Shown in pieces: positions 32,433 through 44,749 of a DNA stretch of 64,000 nucleotides. The stretch is from Thinopyrum elongatum (Eukaryota; Streptophyta; Magnoliopsida; Poales; Poaceae). Every line of letters starts with the position of its first letter. Position 1 is the stretch's first letter. The notes under the pieces were generated by a model that searched no databases, was not told the origin of the DNA, and worked only from the letters and a program-made list of their open reading frames with translations. The position numbers and the translations under genes were made by a program. The stretch lies in NCBI GenBank assembly GCA_011799875.1, contig CM022302.1:57019599-57083598 (forward strand), in the 5' to 3' direction.

Positions 32433-32742
32433 CACTAGTAGAAAACAGGGCTTTGGTCCAGGCCAGATAATTGCATTAGTCCCGGTCGTGTTACGAACCG
32501 GGACTAATGGGTGCATCAGTCCCGGTTCGTGAGGCCAGGACGCTGGCCGGGCCTCGGCAGGCACCAGTCCCGGTTCATCTGGCCCCTTTAGTCCCGGTTC
32601 CAAACACGAAACCGGGACTAAAGGTCCTCGCTCCTGGTGTAGCCCCTTTAGTCCCGGTTGGTGGCTGGAACCGAGACTAAAGGTCAGTCTTCTGTCCCGG
32701 TTCTAGCCACGAACCGGGACTAAAGAGATGCCTATATATATA
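32433..32742 (+). promoter_or_regulatory. CACTA left terminus, subterminal array and TATA box
   Basis: From CACTAGTAG at 32433, at least six paired GTCCCGGTT / AACCGGGAC motifs run to about 32722, then CTATATATATA at 32732-32742 ahead of a GC-rich leader. The layout is array, then TATA, then exon, as at 35640-35891. Confidence 0.8.
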
Positions 32743-33104
32743 CTCGCCCCTGCCCTCTAACTCCTCTATTTTTTGGCCGGCCGGCGTGTGGGAGGTGTGT
32801 GCTGCTCTGCTCTCATCTCCTATGCACATGAGGTGTTCGATGAAATGTCCGAGCCACGCTTAAGCTTTCTCCTCTCCAAGCTCGACCACCAAGCTCCATT
32901 TTCCACAAGATTTGTCTAGGTTTGGCGGTCCGTCCCATCCTCACCGCCGTCAATCGCCCGCGCCGATCTCATCGCCGGCACCACCGTGGTGAGCCTCTTG
33001 TTCTTATCTTCTTTCTAAAAGAAAAAAAATTCTTACTTTTATGATTTAGATAGATGCTTGTATAAATTTCTTACTTTTATTATTGTTTGTTATTATATAG
33101 TGCC

Positions 33105-33548
33105 ATGGTTTTGGTATCCGCCCCCGTCGGCCCTCGTCCGGTCTATGATTCGGATGTGGTATATTATCTTTTATAACTATTTGTTTCATTTAGTGTTAAT
33201 GATAATTATGCCGACCAACATGATATAGATGTTTTTATCTAGGAGGTATGTGAACCGGAAATTCCAACCGACCCTCTTGTCGAGAGGTTAAATTTACTTG
33301 AAAAAGAAAACGAGTATTTGAAAGAAAAAATGAAAAGAGTTGAAGAAGAGAAGATGAAATTGGAGTTGCATGTTGCCAATGTCGTCAATCTACACAAGAT
33401 CCAGATGGATGATACGCGCTTGAAGATTAGAAAGATTAGAAAATATGCCATTGATAATGAGGCTTGGTATCATTATGCTGTTGGTTCAATTGTTACCATA
33501 GTTGCGATTTTGATTGCATTTGTTGTTGCAATTAAATGTTTGACATAG
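33105..33548 (+). CDS. CACTA-carried small coiled-coil, tail-anchored protein (119 aa), intact
   Basis: Two exons join in phase: 33105-33158 (MVLVSAPVGPRPVYDSDV) and 33243-33548. After EPEIPTDPLVERL comes a coiled coil (LEKENEYLKEKMKRVEEEKM), then RLKIRKIRKYAIDNEAWYHY and a C-terminal hydrophobic segment SIVTIVAILIAFVVAIKCLT of one membrane span, with the stop at 33546-33548. Topology predicts a tail-anchored protein facing the cytosol. Similar small proteins recur in Triticeae CACTA elements (recognition). The role in transposition is unknown. There are no lesions, in contrast to neighbouring transposon genes. Confidence 0.7.
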
Positions 33549-33780
33549 TTGTATGTTAGTTTCAATGTATGTTTTAATTAGATACTCTAGAGAGCTGTAT
33601 GTTGTTCTATGAGAACTATGTATGAACTTTATGTATTTATTTTTTCAGTAATAACATTTGATCACTACTGTAGTTTGGTTTTAATGTGATGATGAACTTA
33701 TATTAATTTGGTCATTTCTCTATTCATGATGTTCTGTAATGGTTTTTGATACACTTAATTATATAATGCACGCAAATTAA

Positions 33781-35070
33781 CCCTGATACTTCGAAAGAGA
33801 TTGTCTAGTTTGTACACGAAGTGCATCCAGTTTTTGCCGTAACCCTGTCAACTTTTTAGCACATGCTATGTTGGTGAAATGATGATACCATGCCAAGTTT
33901 CAACCTTTTCAGAGTTCATTTGTAGTGCTTTTCAATTTCAGGGTCATTTAGCTCAAAAAATTCATTAAATGCATGAAAAATAGCAAATAAAGTCAGAAAG
34001 GGTTAAAAATTGATTATGTGGCTTTGAATGGTGCATGTTGAACGCACAAAAAGTCTTGAGTTGAAATAAGTTAAAAAAATGGAATGCCTTTATAACAGAT
34101 GAGTTTTCGTTCGAAACCGTGATACTTCGAAAGAGATTGTCCAGTTTGTACATGAAGTGCATCCATTTTTTGCCTTAACCCTGTCAACTTTTTAGCACAT
34201 GCTGTGTGGGTGAAATGATGATACCATACCAAGTTTCAACCTTTTCAGAGTTCATTTGTAGTGCTTTTCAATTTCAGGGTCATTTAGCTCAAAAATTTTA
34301 TTAAATGCATGAAAAAAAGCGAATGAAGTCAAAAAGGGTTAAAAATTGATGATGTGGCTTTGAATGGTGCATGTTGAACGCACAAAAAGTCTAGAGTTGA
34401 AATAAGTTAAAAAAAATGGAATGCCTTTGTAACAGATGAGTTTTCGTCCAAAACCCTGATACTTTGAAAGAGATTGTCCAGTTTGTACACGAAATGCATC
34501 CATTTTTTGCCGTAACCCCATTAACTTTTTAGCACATGCTATGTGGGTGAAATGATGATACCATGCCAATTTTCAACCATTTCGGAGTTCATTTGTAGTG
34601 CTTTTCAATTTCAGGGTCATTTAGCTCAAAAAATTCATTAAATGCATGAAAAATAGCGAATGAAGTCAGTAAGGGTTAAAAATTGATTATGTGGCTTTGA
34701 ATGGTGCATGTTGAGCGCACAAAAAATCTAGAGTTGAAATAAGTTAAAAAAAATGAAATGCCTTTGTAACAGATGAGTTTTCTTCCGAAACCCTGATACT
34801 TCGAAAGAGATTGTCCAGTTTGTACACGAAGTGCATCCAGTTTTTGCCGTAACCCTGTTAAATTTTTAGCACATGCTATGTGGGTGAAATGATGATACGA
34901 TGCCAAGTTTCGACCTTTTTAGAGTTCATTTGTAGTGCTTTTCAATTTCAGGGTCATTTAGCTCAAAAAATTCATTAAATGCATAAAAAATAGTGAATGA
35001 AGTCACAAAGGGTTAAAAATTGACGATGTGGCTTTGAATGTTGCATGTTGCACGCACAAAAAGTCTGGAG
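33781..35070. repeat. Four tandem repeats of ~336 bp
   Basis: CC(C/G)TGATACTT(C/T)GAAAGAG occurs at 33781, 34117, 34454 and 34792, giving periods of 336-338 bp. Each unit carries GTGCTTTTCAATTTCAGGGT and GTGGCTTTGAATG. Copies differ by scattered substitutions and small A-run changes. Open frames on the minus strand repeat with the array and are not genes. Confidence 0.95.
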
Positions 35071-35639
35071 TGGAAATCTTTAATAAAGTATTTTTTGTTA
35101 AATTTTTTAATAGCAAACTAAAATAGCAAAAGGAATCAACTAAAAAGAATCAATTAAAATATTTTATTATGATCAACTAAAACAAAACTATAATATTCTT
35201 CAATAGCAAAAAGAATCAACTAAAAAGCTTTTATAAACCTTAGTTATGATCAAAATAATATTAACTTAAAATTGTATAAAATTTATGCAACTAAAATTAT
35301 CAAAGTATTTTTTGGTAAAAACTCTAATAGCAAAAAGAATTTTGATAAATTATTTTTTGTTAAAATCTTTAATAGCAAACTAAGATAACATAAAAAATAA
35401 AAAAATGCCGCCTACTAGGCCACCACGCCCTGCATACGACTAGAAACCCATCTCTACATGGGCCAGGATGCAGGCCCGCGGGGCAAGCAGGCCCAACTTG
35501 GCAGCGACAAAGTTTAGGCATTTATTGCCTGCATTAGAGAGGAGCTCAACAGCTCAGCCACAGCGGGGCTTATAAACCAGTGTGGGCGCCTCTCAACTAG
35601 CGAGGTGGGACTAAACATTTCGACACCGCCGTGACAGAC
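35071..35639. other. AT-rich then GC-rich CACTA DNA, no gene
   Basis: 35090-35400 is very AT-rich, with repeated AATAGCAAA(C/A)TAA phrases. 35400-35640 is GC-rich and contains TATAAACCAGTGTGGGCGCC, a phrase resembling CACTA leader sequence. No coding content. Confidence 0.5.
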
Positions 35640-36155
35640 CTTTAGTCCTGGTTGGTGGCTCCAACCGGGACTAAAGGCCCCCCATTAGTCCCAGTCCGAG
35701 CCACCAACCGGGACTAAAGGGCTGTGCTTCCCGCCCTTTCGCCTGGCGAAATACACCTTTAGTCCCGGTTGGTGGCTCCAACCGGGACTAAAGGGGGTCC
35801 CCGGTTGGAGCCACCAACCGAGACTAAAGGTGGGGCTATATAACCACACACTTAGTAAATTTTCAACCACTTCTCCAGTTTCCCCCGACGATGACAAACC
35901 TGAGCACGACGCCGCCAGGCTACCGGTCGTCGCCGTCGCCTCCCCGAGCCTGCTCCTCGTCGCCGCCCCCAACGCCGTCCCCGAACCTTGCCCCGACGCC
36001 GTCCCCGAGCCCGCTCGCTCCTCGTCGCCGGCTGGACCTCCCCGAGCATCGCCGCGCCCCCGTGAGCCGCCCGTCCTCATCGCCGGCCGGACCACGTAGC
36101 CGGCCGTCCTCGTCTGCTGCTACTATTCACTCAACGAGCCTTCATGAGCTCCTCG
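35640..36155 (+). other. Second CACTA subterminal array, TATA box and first exon
   Basis: Paired TTTAGTCC(C/T)GGTTGGTGGCT / ACCAACCGGGACTAAAG motifs lie at 35640-35830, TATATAA at 35837-35843, and a Met start at 35891 giving MTNLSTTPPGYRSSPSPPRA and a Pro/Ser/Arg-rich peptide up to the splice donor G|GTGAGC at 36156. This looks like the first exon of a CACTA gene whose later exons are not identified. The following 36200-36600 matches 300-700 of the first CACTA. Confidence 0.55.
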
Positions 36156-36849
36156 GTGAGCACTCTTCCCCCCTCTAGTTTCTGTCAAATTTTTGGGTTA
36201 GGGAGAGAACAAGTTTCTCTCAAGTTTCTGTAGAAGTAATATGGCAAATTTGATGTGGCAAAGTAATGTTGTGGCAAGCATATTTTGGGCAATTTGTGGC
36301 AAAGTTATGAAATTTCTGAATTTTTTGACAATGCACATCAAGTGTATGATGAAATGCCAGAGGGCTCTAGGAATTTTAGGAATTTTTGAGATTTTTTTTG
36401 GTGAGGTGCTGATGCACAAAAGAGAGTCTGGCAAAGTTTCAGAATTTTTGGAGCAATTTAAATTGGGCTTTGACCATGGAGTTTGAATCTGGTCCAAATT
36501 TGAACTGAATGAAATTTGAAAAATTTGAACTATGGAACCAAATGTTTTTGGTGGAATGGGTCGTGGGTACTGTCAAATAGATGGAGTAATTTTTCTGGGT
36601 GTAAAAGAATTGGGGAGAATATAGCTCCTTTGCAAATCAAAGAACAAATTTTATAGATGATATTATTATTTAGTACGTTGTTACTCTTATTTTGTAGATG
36701 ATATTATTCATGATTATATGGTGTTGGTTTCTTTATGTCATGTTGTAGATTTATATTGCTACATATAGGTTATGCTTGTTGCATATAATCTACTCTATTA
36801 CTTCTTGTTAATTATGCAAGTTGTTTCATTTACCGAGGATGGTAGCTAT

Positions 36850-38452
36850 TGATACGTCTCCAACGTATCTATAATTTTTGATTGTTCCATGCTATTATAT
36901 TATCATTCTTGGATGTTTTACAATCATTTTATAGCAACTTTATATCATTTTTTGGGACTAACCTATTGACATAGTGCCCAGTGCCAGTTGCTGTTTTTTT
37001 GCTTGTTTTATACTTCACAGGAAATCAATACCAAACGGAGTCCAAACGCAGCGAAACTTTTTGGTGATTTTTTCTGGACCAGAAGACACAGGTTGGGCCA
37101 AGAAAGTACATGAGGGGGGCTCTGAGAGGAGCACAACCCACCAGGGCGTGCCTGGGGGCCCAGGCGCGCCTAGGTAGGTTGTGCCCACCTCGGCCACCTC
37201 CCGCACCGCCTCTTTGCTCTATAAATACCCCAATATTCCAGAAACCCTAGGGGAGCCGACGAAAATCAATTCCAGCCGCCGCAAGTTCCAGAAACCACAG
37301 ATCCAATCTAGACACCATCACGAAGGGGTTCATCATCCTCATTGGTGCCTCTCCGATGATGCGTGAGTAGTTCATTGTAGACCTATGGGTCCGTAGGCAG
37401 TAGCTAGATGGCTTCCTCTCTCTCTTTTGATTCTCAATACAATGGTCTCTTGGAGATCTATTTGATGTAACTCTTTTTTGCGGTGTGTTTTTTGGGATCC
37501 GATGAACTTTGAGTTTATGATCAGATCTATATTTTTATCCATGAAAGTTATTTGAGTCTTTTGATCTCTTATATGCATGATTGCTTATAGCCTCATATTT
37601 CTTCTTCGAATCTTTGGTTTAGTTAGGCCAACTAGATCGATTTTTCTTGCCATGGGAAGATGTGCTTTGTAATGGGTTCGATCTTACGGTGCTTGATCCC
37701 AATGATAGAAGGGGAACCGACACGTATGTATCGTTGCTATTAAGGATAACAAGATGAGGTCTATTTCTATATAAATAGATCTTGTCTACATCATGTCATC
37801 GTTCTTATTGCATTACTCTGTTTCTCCATGAACTTAATACACTAGATGCATGCTGGATAGCGGTCGATGTGTGGAGTAATAGTAGTAGATGCAGGCAGGA
37901 GTCGGTCTACTAATCTTGGACGTGATGCCTATATAATGATCATTGCCTGGATATCATCATAATTATTTGAAGTTCTATCAATTGCCCAACAGAAATTTGT
38001 TTACCCACCGTATGCTATTTTTCTCGAGAGAAGCCACTAGTGAAATCTACGGCCCCCGGGTCTATTTTCTCATCATATATTTTCAGATCTATTTTGCTAT
38101 TTGTCTTTTTATTTATTTGCCACTTTTATTTTCAGATCTATATTTCCAAAAACCCAAAAATACCTCACTGAATTTTATTTGCTTTTATTTGCATCTATCA
38201 ATCTACCACAATTTATCTCATGTCCGTTTGCCAATTTCTGGCGCCGTTACCTGAAAGGGATTGACAACCCCTTTAGCACGTTGGGTTGCAAGTATTTGTT
38301 CTTTGTGTGCAGGTGCTGTTTACGTAGTGTTGCTTGGTTCTCCTACTGGTTCGATAACCTTGGTCTCATCACTGAGGGAAATACCTACCGTTGCTGTGCT
38401 GCACCATCCCTTCCTCTTTGGGGAAATACCGACGTAGTTCAAGCCAACATCA
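36850..38452 (+). repeat. Gypsy 5' LTR
   Basis: 1603 bp, TG...CA. The TATA box TATAAATA at 37220-37227 defines the promoter; transcription should start about 30 bp later. It differs from the 3' LTR by scattered substitutions and a ~13 bp stretch (ATTTATCTCATGTC region near 38211) absent from the other, so the insertion is not very recent. Confidence 0.95.
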
Positions 38453-38463
38453 AAAGGAATTTC

Positions 38464-38481
38464 TGGCGCCGTTGCCGGGGA
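38464..38481 (+). other. Primer-binding site of the Gypsy element
   Basis: TGGCGCCGTTGCCGGGGA lies 11 bases after the 5' LTR. It fits the complement of the 3' end of a plant tRNA, probably tRNA-Asp as in Athila-like elements (from memory). Confidence 0.65.
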
Positions 38482-38669
38482 GACATCATCAACATCTACC
38501 AGGTTCCTAATCACAAATCTCATCTCCTTGCAATTTAAATTATTTGCCATTTGCCTCTCATTTTCCTCTCCCCTACTTCACAAAAATTTGCCGTTTTATT
38601 CGCCCTCTTTTTCGTTCGCCGTTTTCTCGTCAGATCTGTTTTTGAGTGCAATCTTGTTGCGTAGTCACG

Positions 38670-40044
38670 ATGACTCAAGAGAACACCAAGTTGTGTGATT
38701 TCTCCAATACCAACAACAATGATTTTATTAGCACTCCGATTGCTCCTCCCGCCACTAGTGCGGAGTCTTGTGCTATAAATGCCGCTTTGTTGAATCTTGT
38801 TATGAAAGATCAATTTTTCGGTACTCCTAGTGAGGATGCCGCGTCCCATCTTAACACCTTCGTGGAATTATGCGATACGCAAAAGAAAAAAGATGTGGAC
38901 AATGATATTGTGAAGTTGAAATTATTCCCGTTTTCTTTGCGAGATCGTGCAAAAATTTGGTTTTCTTCTTTGCCTCGCAATAATATCAATTCTTGGGATA
39001 AGTGCAAAGATGCATTTATTACTAAGTATTTTCCGCCCGCGAAAATTATTTCCCTTAGGACGCAAATCATGAATTTTAAGCAACTTGAGCATGAACATGT
39101 TGCGCAATCTTGGGAAAGAATGAAATTGATGCTAAGAAATTGTCCTACTCATGGTTTAAATCTTTGGATGATCATGCAAAATTTTTATGCGGGATTGATT
39201 TTTTTTTTAGAAATCTTTTATGGAAATTACTTTAGGTGAAGCTACTAAATTGCTAGACAATATTATGGCAAATTATTCACAATGGCATACCGAAAGAGCT
39301 CCTACTAGTAAAAAGGTTAATTCGGTAGAAGAAATTTCTTCTTTGAGTGAAAAAGTTGATGCTCTTATGAAATTGGTTGCTAATAAAAGTGATCCTATTG
39401 ATTTAAATGATGTGCCTTTGTCTACTTTGATTGAGCAAAATAGTGATGCTGTAGATGTGAATTTTATCTCTCGAAACAATTTCAATAACAATGCTTATAG
39501 AGGTAATTTTAATCCTAGGCCTTTTCCTAGTAATTCCTCTAATAATTATGGTAATTCTTATGGTAATCCTTCTTATAATAATAATATGAACACCTCTGAT
39601 TTTGAGAATAATATTAAAGAATTTATCAATGCTCAAAAGAATTTTAATACTACGATGGAAGAAAAATTGAGTAAGATTGATGATTTGTCTAGAAGCGTTA
39701 ATAGAATTTCTCATGATGTAGAAAATCTCAAGATGAAAATTTTTGTGCCTAAGGTTGAAGAATCAATTAAAGCTTTATATGTTTCTATGGATGAAAGTAA
39801 GAAAATAACCGCTATGCTTAGAGCTAGAAGAGAATTTTTAGAAAAAGCGTTTTCCAGTGATTGCTTTCATAAAAATGATGAAGATCTTAAAGTGATTGGT
39901 GTTTCTTCTATTGATTCCTTGTTTAGTAAAATTAAAATTGATGAGAAAGGGACTGAAGAAGAGTCAACTTTAGCTAGAAGGTGTCCTAATAATTTGGAGG
40001 GTGAAAATCTTGTTGAGAAAATTAATAAAAGTGGGTTTGGATAG
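38670..40044 (+). pseudogene. Gypsy gag, frameshift and deletion
   Basis: Starts MTQENTKLCDFSNTNNNDF. The retrotransposon gag domain includes HLNTFVELCDT, FPFSLRDRAKIWFSSLP and ITKYFPPAKI. Near 39195-39222 the frame changes and a few conserved residues between FYAGL and ITLGEATKLLD are missing, so a small deletion with frameshift is inferred. The downstream frame 39220-40044 has an Asn-rich linker (NNYGNSYGNPSYNNN) and ends at TAG 40042-40044, which is in frame with the protease segment. The particle-forming function is probably lost in this copy. Confidence 0.8.
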
Positions 40045-40724
40045 GTCATAACTTTAACTAGTGATGTGCCCACCCTTTTGGATTACAAAGACTTTAATTA
40101 TGATAATTGCTCTTTTATTGATTGTATTTCTTTGTTGCAATCCATGATAAATTCACCCCATGCCTATGAACGAAATAAAGCTTTTACTAAACATATTGTT
40201 GATGCTATGATGAAAGCTTTGGAAGAAAAGTTGGAATTAGAGATTTATATTCCTAGAAAATTACATGATGAATGGGAACCTACTATGAAAGTCAAGATTA
40301 AAAATTATGAGTGTTTTGCTTTATGTGATTTGGGTGCTAGTGTTTCTACAATTCCGAAATCTTTATGTGATGTGCTTGGTCTTACCGATATTGAAGAATG
40401 TTCTTTAAATTTGCACTTGGCGGATTCTACTATTAAAAAGCCTATGGGAAGAATTAATGATGTTCTTATTCTTGCAAATAGGAATTATGTGCCCATAGAT
40501 TTTATTGTTCTTGATATTGATTGCAATCCATCTTGTCCAATTATTCTTGGTAGACCGTTTCTGCGCACTATAGGTGCCGTGATTGATATGAAAGAAGGGG
40601 CATCAAATTCCAATTTCCTTTGAGAAAGGGTATGGAACACTTCCCTAGAACAAGAATTAAGCCACCATATGAATCAATCATGAGGGCATCTTATGGATCT
40701 AGAAACAAAGATGACAATACTTAG
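40045..40724 (+). pseudogene. Gypsy aspartic protease (retropepsin-like) and C-terminal tail
   Basis: In frame with gag beyond the TAG stop. The active-site motif is CDLGASVSTIP (the D-x-G-A core; Leu at the second position as in Athila-like proteases), with the flap/C-terminal motif ILGRPFLRTIGAVIDMKEG. A one-base shift near 40597 moves the tail KFQFPLRKGMEHFPR...YESIMRASY to another frame, ending at 40722-40724. In an autonomous relative reverse transcriptase would follow; here it does not. Confidence 0.8.
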
Positions 40725-43155
40725 ATCTTTGCATTAAGCCTATCTAAGGGCGTAAAACGATAGCGCTTGTTGGGAGGCAACCCAATGAATAAAATTTATT
40801 TTTGTCTTTTTCCTTCTGTTCTTGAGTGTTTGCACAATTATGCGACTGTTATGATTGTGTTTTTTGTGTTTTAATTATTGTTTGTGCCAAGTAAAGCCTT
40901 TGGGATAGCTTTGGTGATAGTTGATTTGATCTTGTGGGAAAACAGAAAATTTTATGTCCAGTAAAACAATTTTGAAAATTCACAGAAGCGATGAAACATT
41001 CTGAAGTTTTTACACAAGATTTATATACAAATTGCCTCTGTTTTCCTAACTTTTCAGAATTTTTGGAGTTACAGAAGTATGAGAACAATTCACATCTTTA
41101 CAGACTGTTCTGTTTTTTACAGATTCTATTTTCTTTGCATTGTGTGCTTATTTTGATGAATCTATGGTTTTTATCGGGGGGTATGAGCCATGGTAAAGTT
41201 AGAATACAGTAGATATAATGCAATAAAAAAATTTGAATGGGTTTTCTACAGTACTTAAAGTAAAGATTGATTTTCTTATACTAACGGATCTCACGAAGGT
41301 TTTGTTAAGTTTTGTGTGATTGAAGTTTTCAAGTTTTGGGTGAGATTACGATGGATGAAGGAATAAGGAGTAAGAAGAGCCTAAGCTTGGGGATGCCCCA
41401 TGGCACCCCAAGCCATTATCCAAAGATAATCAAGCGACTAAGCTTGGGGATGCCCGAGTGGCATCCCCTCTTTCTTCTAACGACCGTCGGTATTTTACTT
41501 GGAGCTATATTTTTATTCGTCACATATCATGAGTTTTGCTTGGAGCGTCTTGTATGATATGAGTCTTTGCTTGTTTTTATTTTTATTTTTAGTCATGAAT
41601 CCTTGCTGGACACACCTATTTGGGAGAGCCAAAATTATGCTATGACTTGTTAGAATTGCTCTTTATGCTTCACTTAAATCTTTATGAGCTATGGAATTGC
41701 TCTAGTGCTTCACTTATATCTTTTTGAGCATGGTGTGCTTTAGTATTTTTGAAGAAATGATCTCATGCTTCACTTAGATTTATTTGAGAGTTAGTAATTT
41801 TTTTTTTAGAAATTCTCTCTTGCTTCACTTAAATTATTTTGAGAGAAGAAAATTTTATGCTCATGTTCTTCACTTAGATTTGTTTGAGCTATCAAAAGCA
41901 ACACATGAAATTAGTCCAAAAGTGATAGATATTCAAGAGGGATATAATAAAAACTTTCATGAAGATCACTGGACAAAATAAACTTGATTCCTTGTAATAG
42001 TTTTGCGATATGTTGATATAATATGTGAGTCATGTTGATGAGTAATTATACTTTAGTAAGAATATTGGTGTTAAGGTTTGTGATTCCCTATGCAAGCACG
42101 AAAGTCAATAGTTATGCAATGAAATTACATCCTACTTGTAGTGCATTATTTGGCGTTAGTTATGCTTAATGCTCGCTTATGAGATTTTTCGTTTCTTGGT
42201 TGGATGCTTCTTAATCTTTTGCTAGCCTTCATTTGCACTAAGTATGATCACTACTTGTGCATCCAAAATCCTTAAACCAGTTTTGCCATATGAGTCCACT
42301 ATACCTACCTATATGCGGTATTTCCATGCCGTTCTAAGAAAATTTGTATGTGCCACCTCTAATTTCAAAATAAATTTATCTTTTGTGTGCTCGTACCGCT
42401 CATGAAACGGTAGAGGGTGGCTGATATATTTCCATGCTAGATGTGTTATTCTCAAGATGAGTGTTTATTCACTTGTCATTGCACGAGAGTACGGCAAAGG
42501 TATTAGGGATGCCCAGTCCCGAAATGAAAAATGAATTTACTTTATGTTGTCAAATGATAAATTCCTTGGAAAGTGTTGGTATGGAGGGCAACCGTGGATA
42601 CGGCTAGCCATGGAAAGTGAAAGTATGGTGGAAAAAGGAATAAACTTTATTTTCTGTTTGGGAACCGCCTATGATATATCTAGCATGAAAAGTATTGGGA
42701 ACTACTCGATCGTTTTCGTTTTGAGCTCTGGCACCTCTACAAATCCCTACTTTCCTCTGCGAATGGCCTTTCTTTTACTTTATGCAATTTTTATTTTGAG
42801 TCTCCATCTTCTTTTATAAAGCACCAACTAAGGGGCACTATGATCGTACTTGAGCATTGGGTATAGCTAATATGCGAGTGTGTTTCATGAATGGATCAAT
42901 GATTGAGCATAATGGGCTATGGATAACTTGCTTTAGTGTTGATATTTTGAAAGACATGGTTGCTTGTTGATATGCTTGAGTATTGAAATCTTCATGTCAA
43001 AACTAGACTATTGCTTTGAATCATATAAAAGTCCAAATGTTCATGCTACAAAGAAAATAATATGTGATGAACATGTTAGGAAGCATTCCACTTCAAAAAT
43101 TCTGTTTTTATCATTTACCTACTCAAGGACGAGCAGGAATTAAGCTTGGGGATGC
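40725..43155. other. Gypsy non-coding 3' region with repeated AAGCTTGGGGATGCC
   Basis: 2.4 kb without pol homology. AAGCTTGGGGATGCC occurs at about 41390 and 41447, and AAGCTTGGGGATGC forms the polypurine-tract region at 43143-43155 directly before the 3' LTR. A set of TGCTTCACTTA(A/G)AT phrases recurs at 41660-41880. Probably structural or packaging RNA (inference). Confidence 0.7.
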
Positions 43156-44744
43156 TGATACGTCTCCAACGTATCTATAATTTTTGATTGTTCCATGCTG
43201 TTATATTATCATTCTTGGATGTTTTACAATCATTTTATAGCAACTTTATATCATTTTTTGGGACTAACCTATTGACATAGTGCCCAGTGCCAGTTGCTGT
43301 TTTTTGGCTTGTTTTTTACTTTGCAAGAAATCAATACCAAACGGAGTCCAAACGCAGCGAAACTTTTTGGTGATTTTTTCTGGACCAGAAGACACAAGTT
43401 GGGCCAAGAAAGTATATGAGGGGGGCTCCGAGGGGAGCACAACCCACCAGGGCGCGCCTGGGGGCCCAGGCGCGCCCAGGTGGGTTGTGCCCACCTCGGC
43501 CACCTCCCGCACCGCCTCCTTGCTCTATAAATACCCCAATATTCCAGAAACCCTAGGGGAGTCGACGAAAATCAATTCCAGCCGCCGCAAGTTCTAGAAA
43601 CCACAGATCCAATCTAGACACCATCACGGAAGGGTTCATCATCCTCATTGGTGCCTCTCCGATGATGCGTGAGTAGTTCATTGTAGACCTACGGGTCCGT
43701 AGGCAGCAGCTAGATGGCTTCCTCTCTCTCTTTTGATTCTTAATACAATGGTCTCTTGGAGATCTATTTGATGTAACTCTTTTTTGCGGTGTGTTTGTTG
43801 GGATCCGATGAACTTTGAGTTTATGATCAGATCTATGTTTTTATCCATGAAAGTTATTTGAGTCTTTTGATCTCTTATATGCATGATTGCTTATAGCCTC
43901 GTATTTCTTCTTCAAATCTTTGGTTTAGTTAGGCCAACTAGATCGATTTTTCTTGCCATGTGAAGAGGTGCTTTGTGATGGGTTCGATCTTACGGTGCTT
44001 GATCCCAGTGACAGAAGGGGAACCGACACGTATGTATCGTTGCTATTAAGGATAACAAGATGGGGTCTATTTCTATGTAAATAGATCTTGTCTACATCAT
44101 GTCATCGTTCTTATTGCGTTCTCCATTTCTCCATGAACTTAATACACTAGATGCATGCTGGATAGCGGTCGATGTGTGGAGTAATAGTAGTAGATGCAGG
44201 CAGGAGTCGGTCTACTAATCTTGGACGTGATGCCTATATAATTATCATTGCCTGGATATCGTCATAATTACTTGAAGTTCTATCAATTGCCCAACAGTAA
44301 TTTGTTTACCCACCATATGCTATTTTTCTCGAGAGAAGCCACTAGTGAAATCTACGGCCCCCGGGTCTATTTTCTCATCATATGTTTTCAGATCTATTTT
44401 GCTATTTGCCTTTTTATTTATTTGCCACTTTTATTTTCAGATATATATTTCCAAAAACCCAAAAATACCTCGCTGAATTTTATTTGCTTTTATTTGCATC
44501 TATCAATCTACTACAACCGTTTGCCAATTTCTGGCGCCGTTACCCAAAAGGGATTGACAACCCTTTAGCACGTCGGGTTGCAAGTATTTGTTCTTTGTGT
44601 GCAGGTGCTGTTTACGTAGTTTTGCTTGGTTCTCCTACTGGTTCGATAAACTTGGTCTTATCACTGAGGGAAATACCTATCATTGCTGTGCTGCATCATC
44701 CCTTCCTCTTTTGGGAAATACCGACGTAGTTCAAGCCAACATCA
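43156..44744 (+). repeat. Gypsy 3' LTR
   Basis: 1589 bp, same ends as the 5' LTR; TATA box at 43526-43533. Followed by target duplication GCTAT. Confidence 0.95.
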
Positions 44745-44749
44745 GCTAT

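Larger units (their letters stand above)
32433..36849 (+). mobile_element. Second CACTA-derived DNA (left terminus and body)
   Basis: The left terminus CACTAGTAGAAAACAGGGCT starts at 32433, with the probable 3 bp target GAC before it (32430-32432). Subterminal GTCCCGGTT/AACCGGGAC arrays follow. A second subterminal array plus TATA box at 35640-35843 suggests either two CACTA copies joined or a rearranged one. CACTA-type sequence continues after the Gypsy insertion to about 46414. No transposase was seen. Confidence 0.75.
36850..44744 (+). mobile_element. Complete non-autonomous Gypsy LTR retrotransposon (gag-protease only)
   Basis: LTRs at 36850-38452 and 43156-44744 both start TGATACGTCTCCAACGTATC and end CAAGCCAACATCA. 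The target duplication GCTAT is at 36845-36849 and 44745-44749. The primer-binding site and polypurine tract are in the right places. Between the LTRs only gag and an aspartic protease are recognisable; reverse transcriptase, RNase H and integrase are absent, so it depends on proteins from a relative. Protease style and primer site point to an Athila-like Gypsy lineage (inference). It sits inside CACTA-derived DNA. Confidence 0.95.

Noticed and set aside
34339..34906. Similar minus-strand proteins in tandem
   Set aside because: Translations of the 336 bp repeat without conserved domain or codon preservation.
37943..38254. Hydrophobic open frame in the Gypsy LTR (also 44248-44568)
   Set aside because: Located in LTR DNA, T-rich, and not preserved in frame between the two LTRs.
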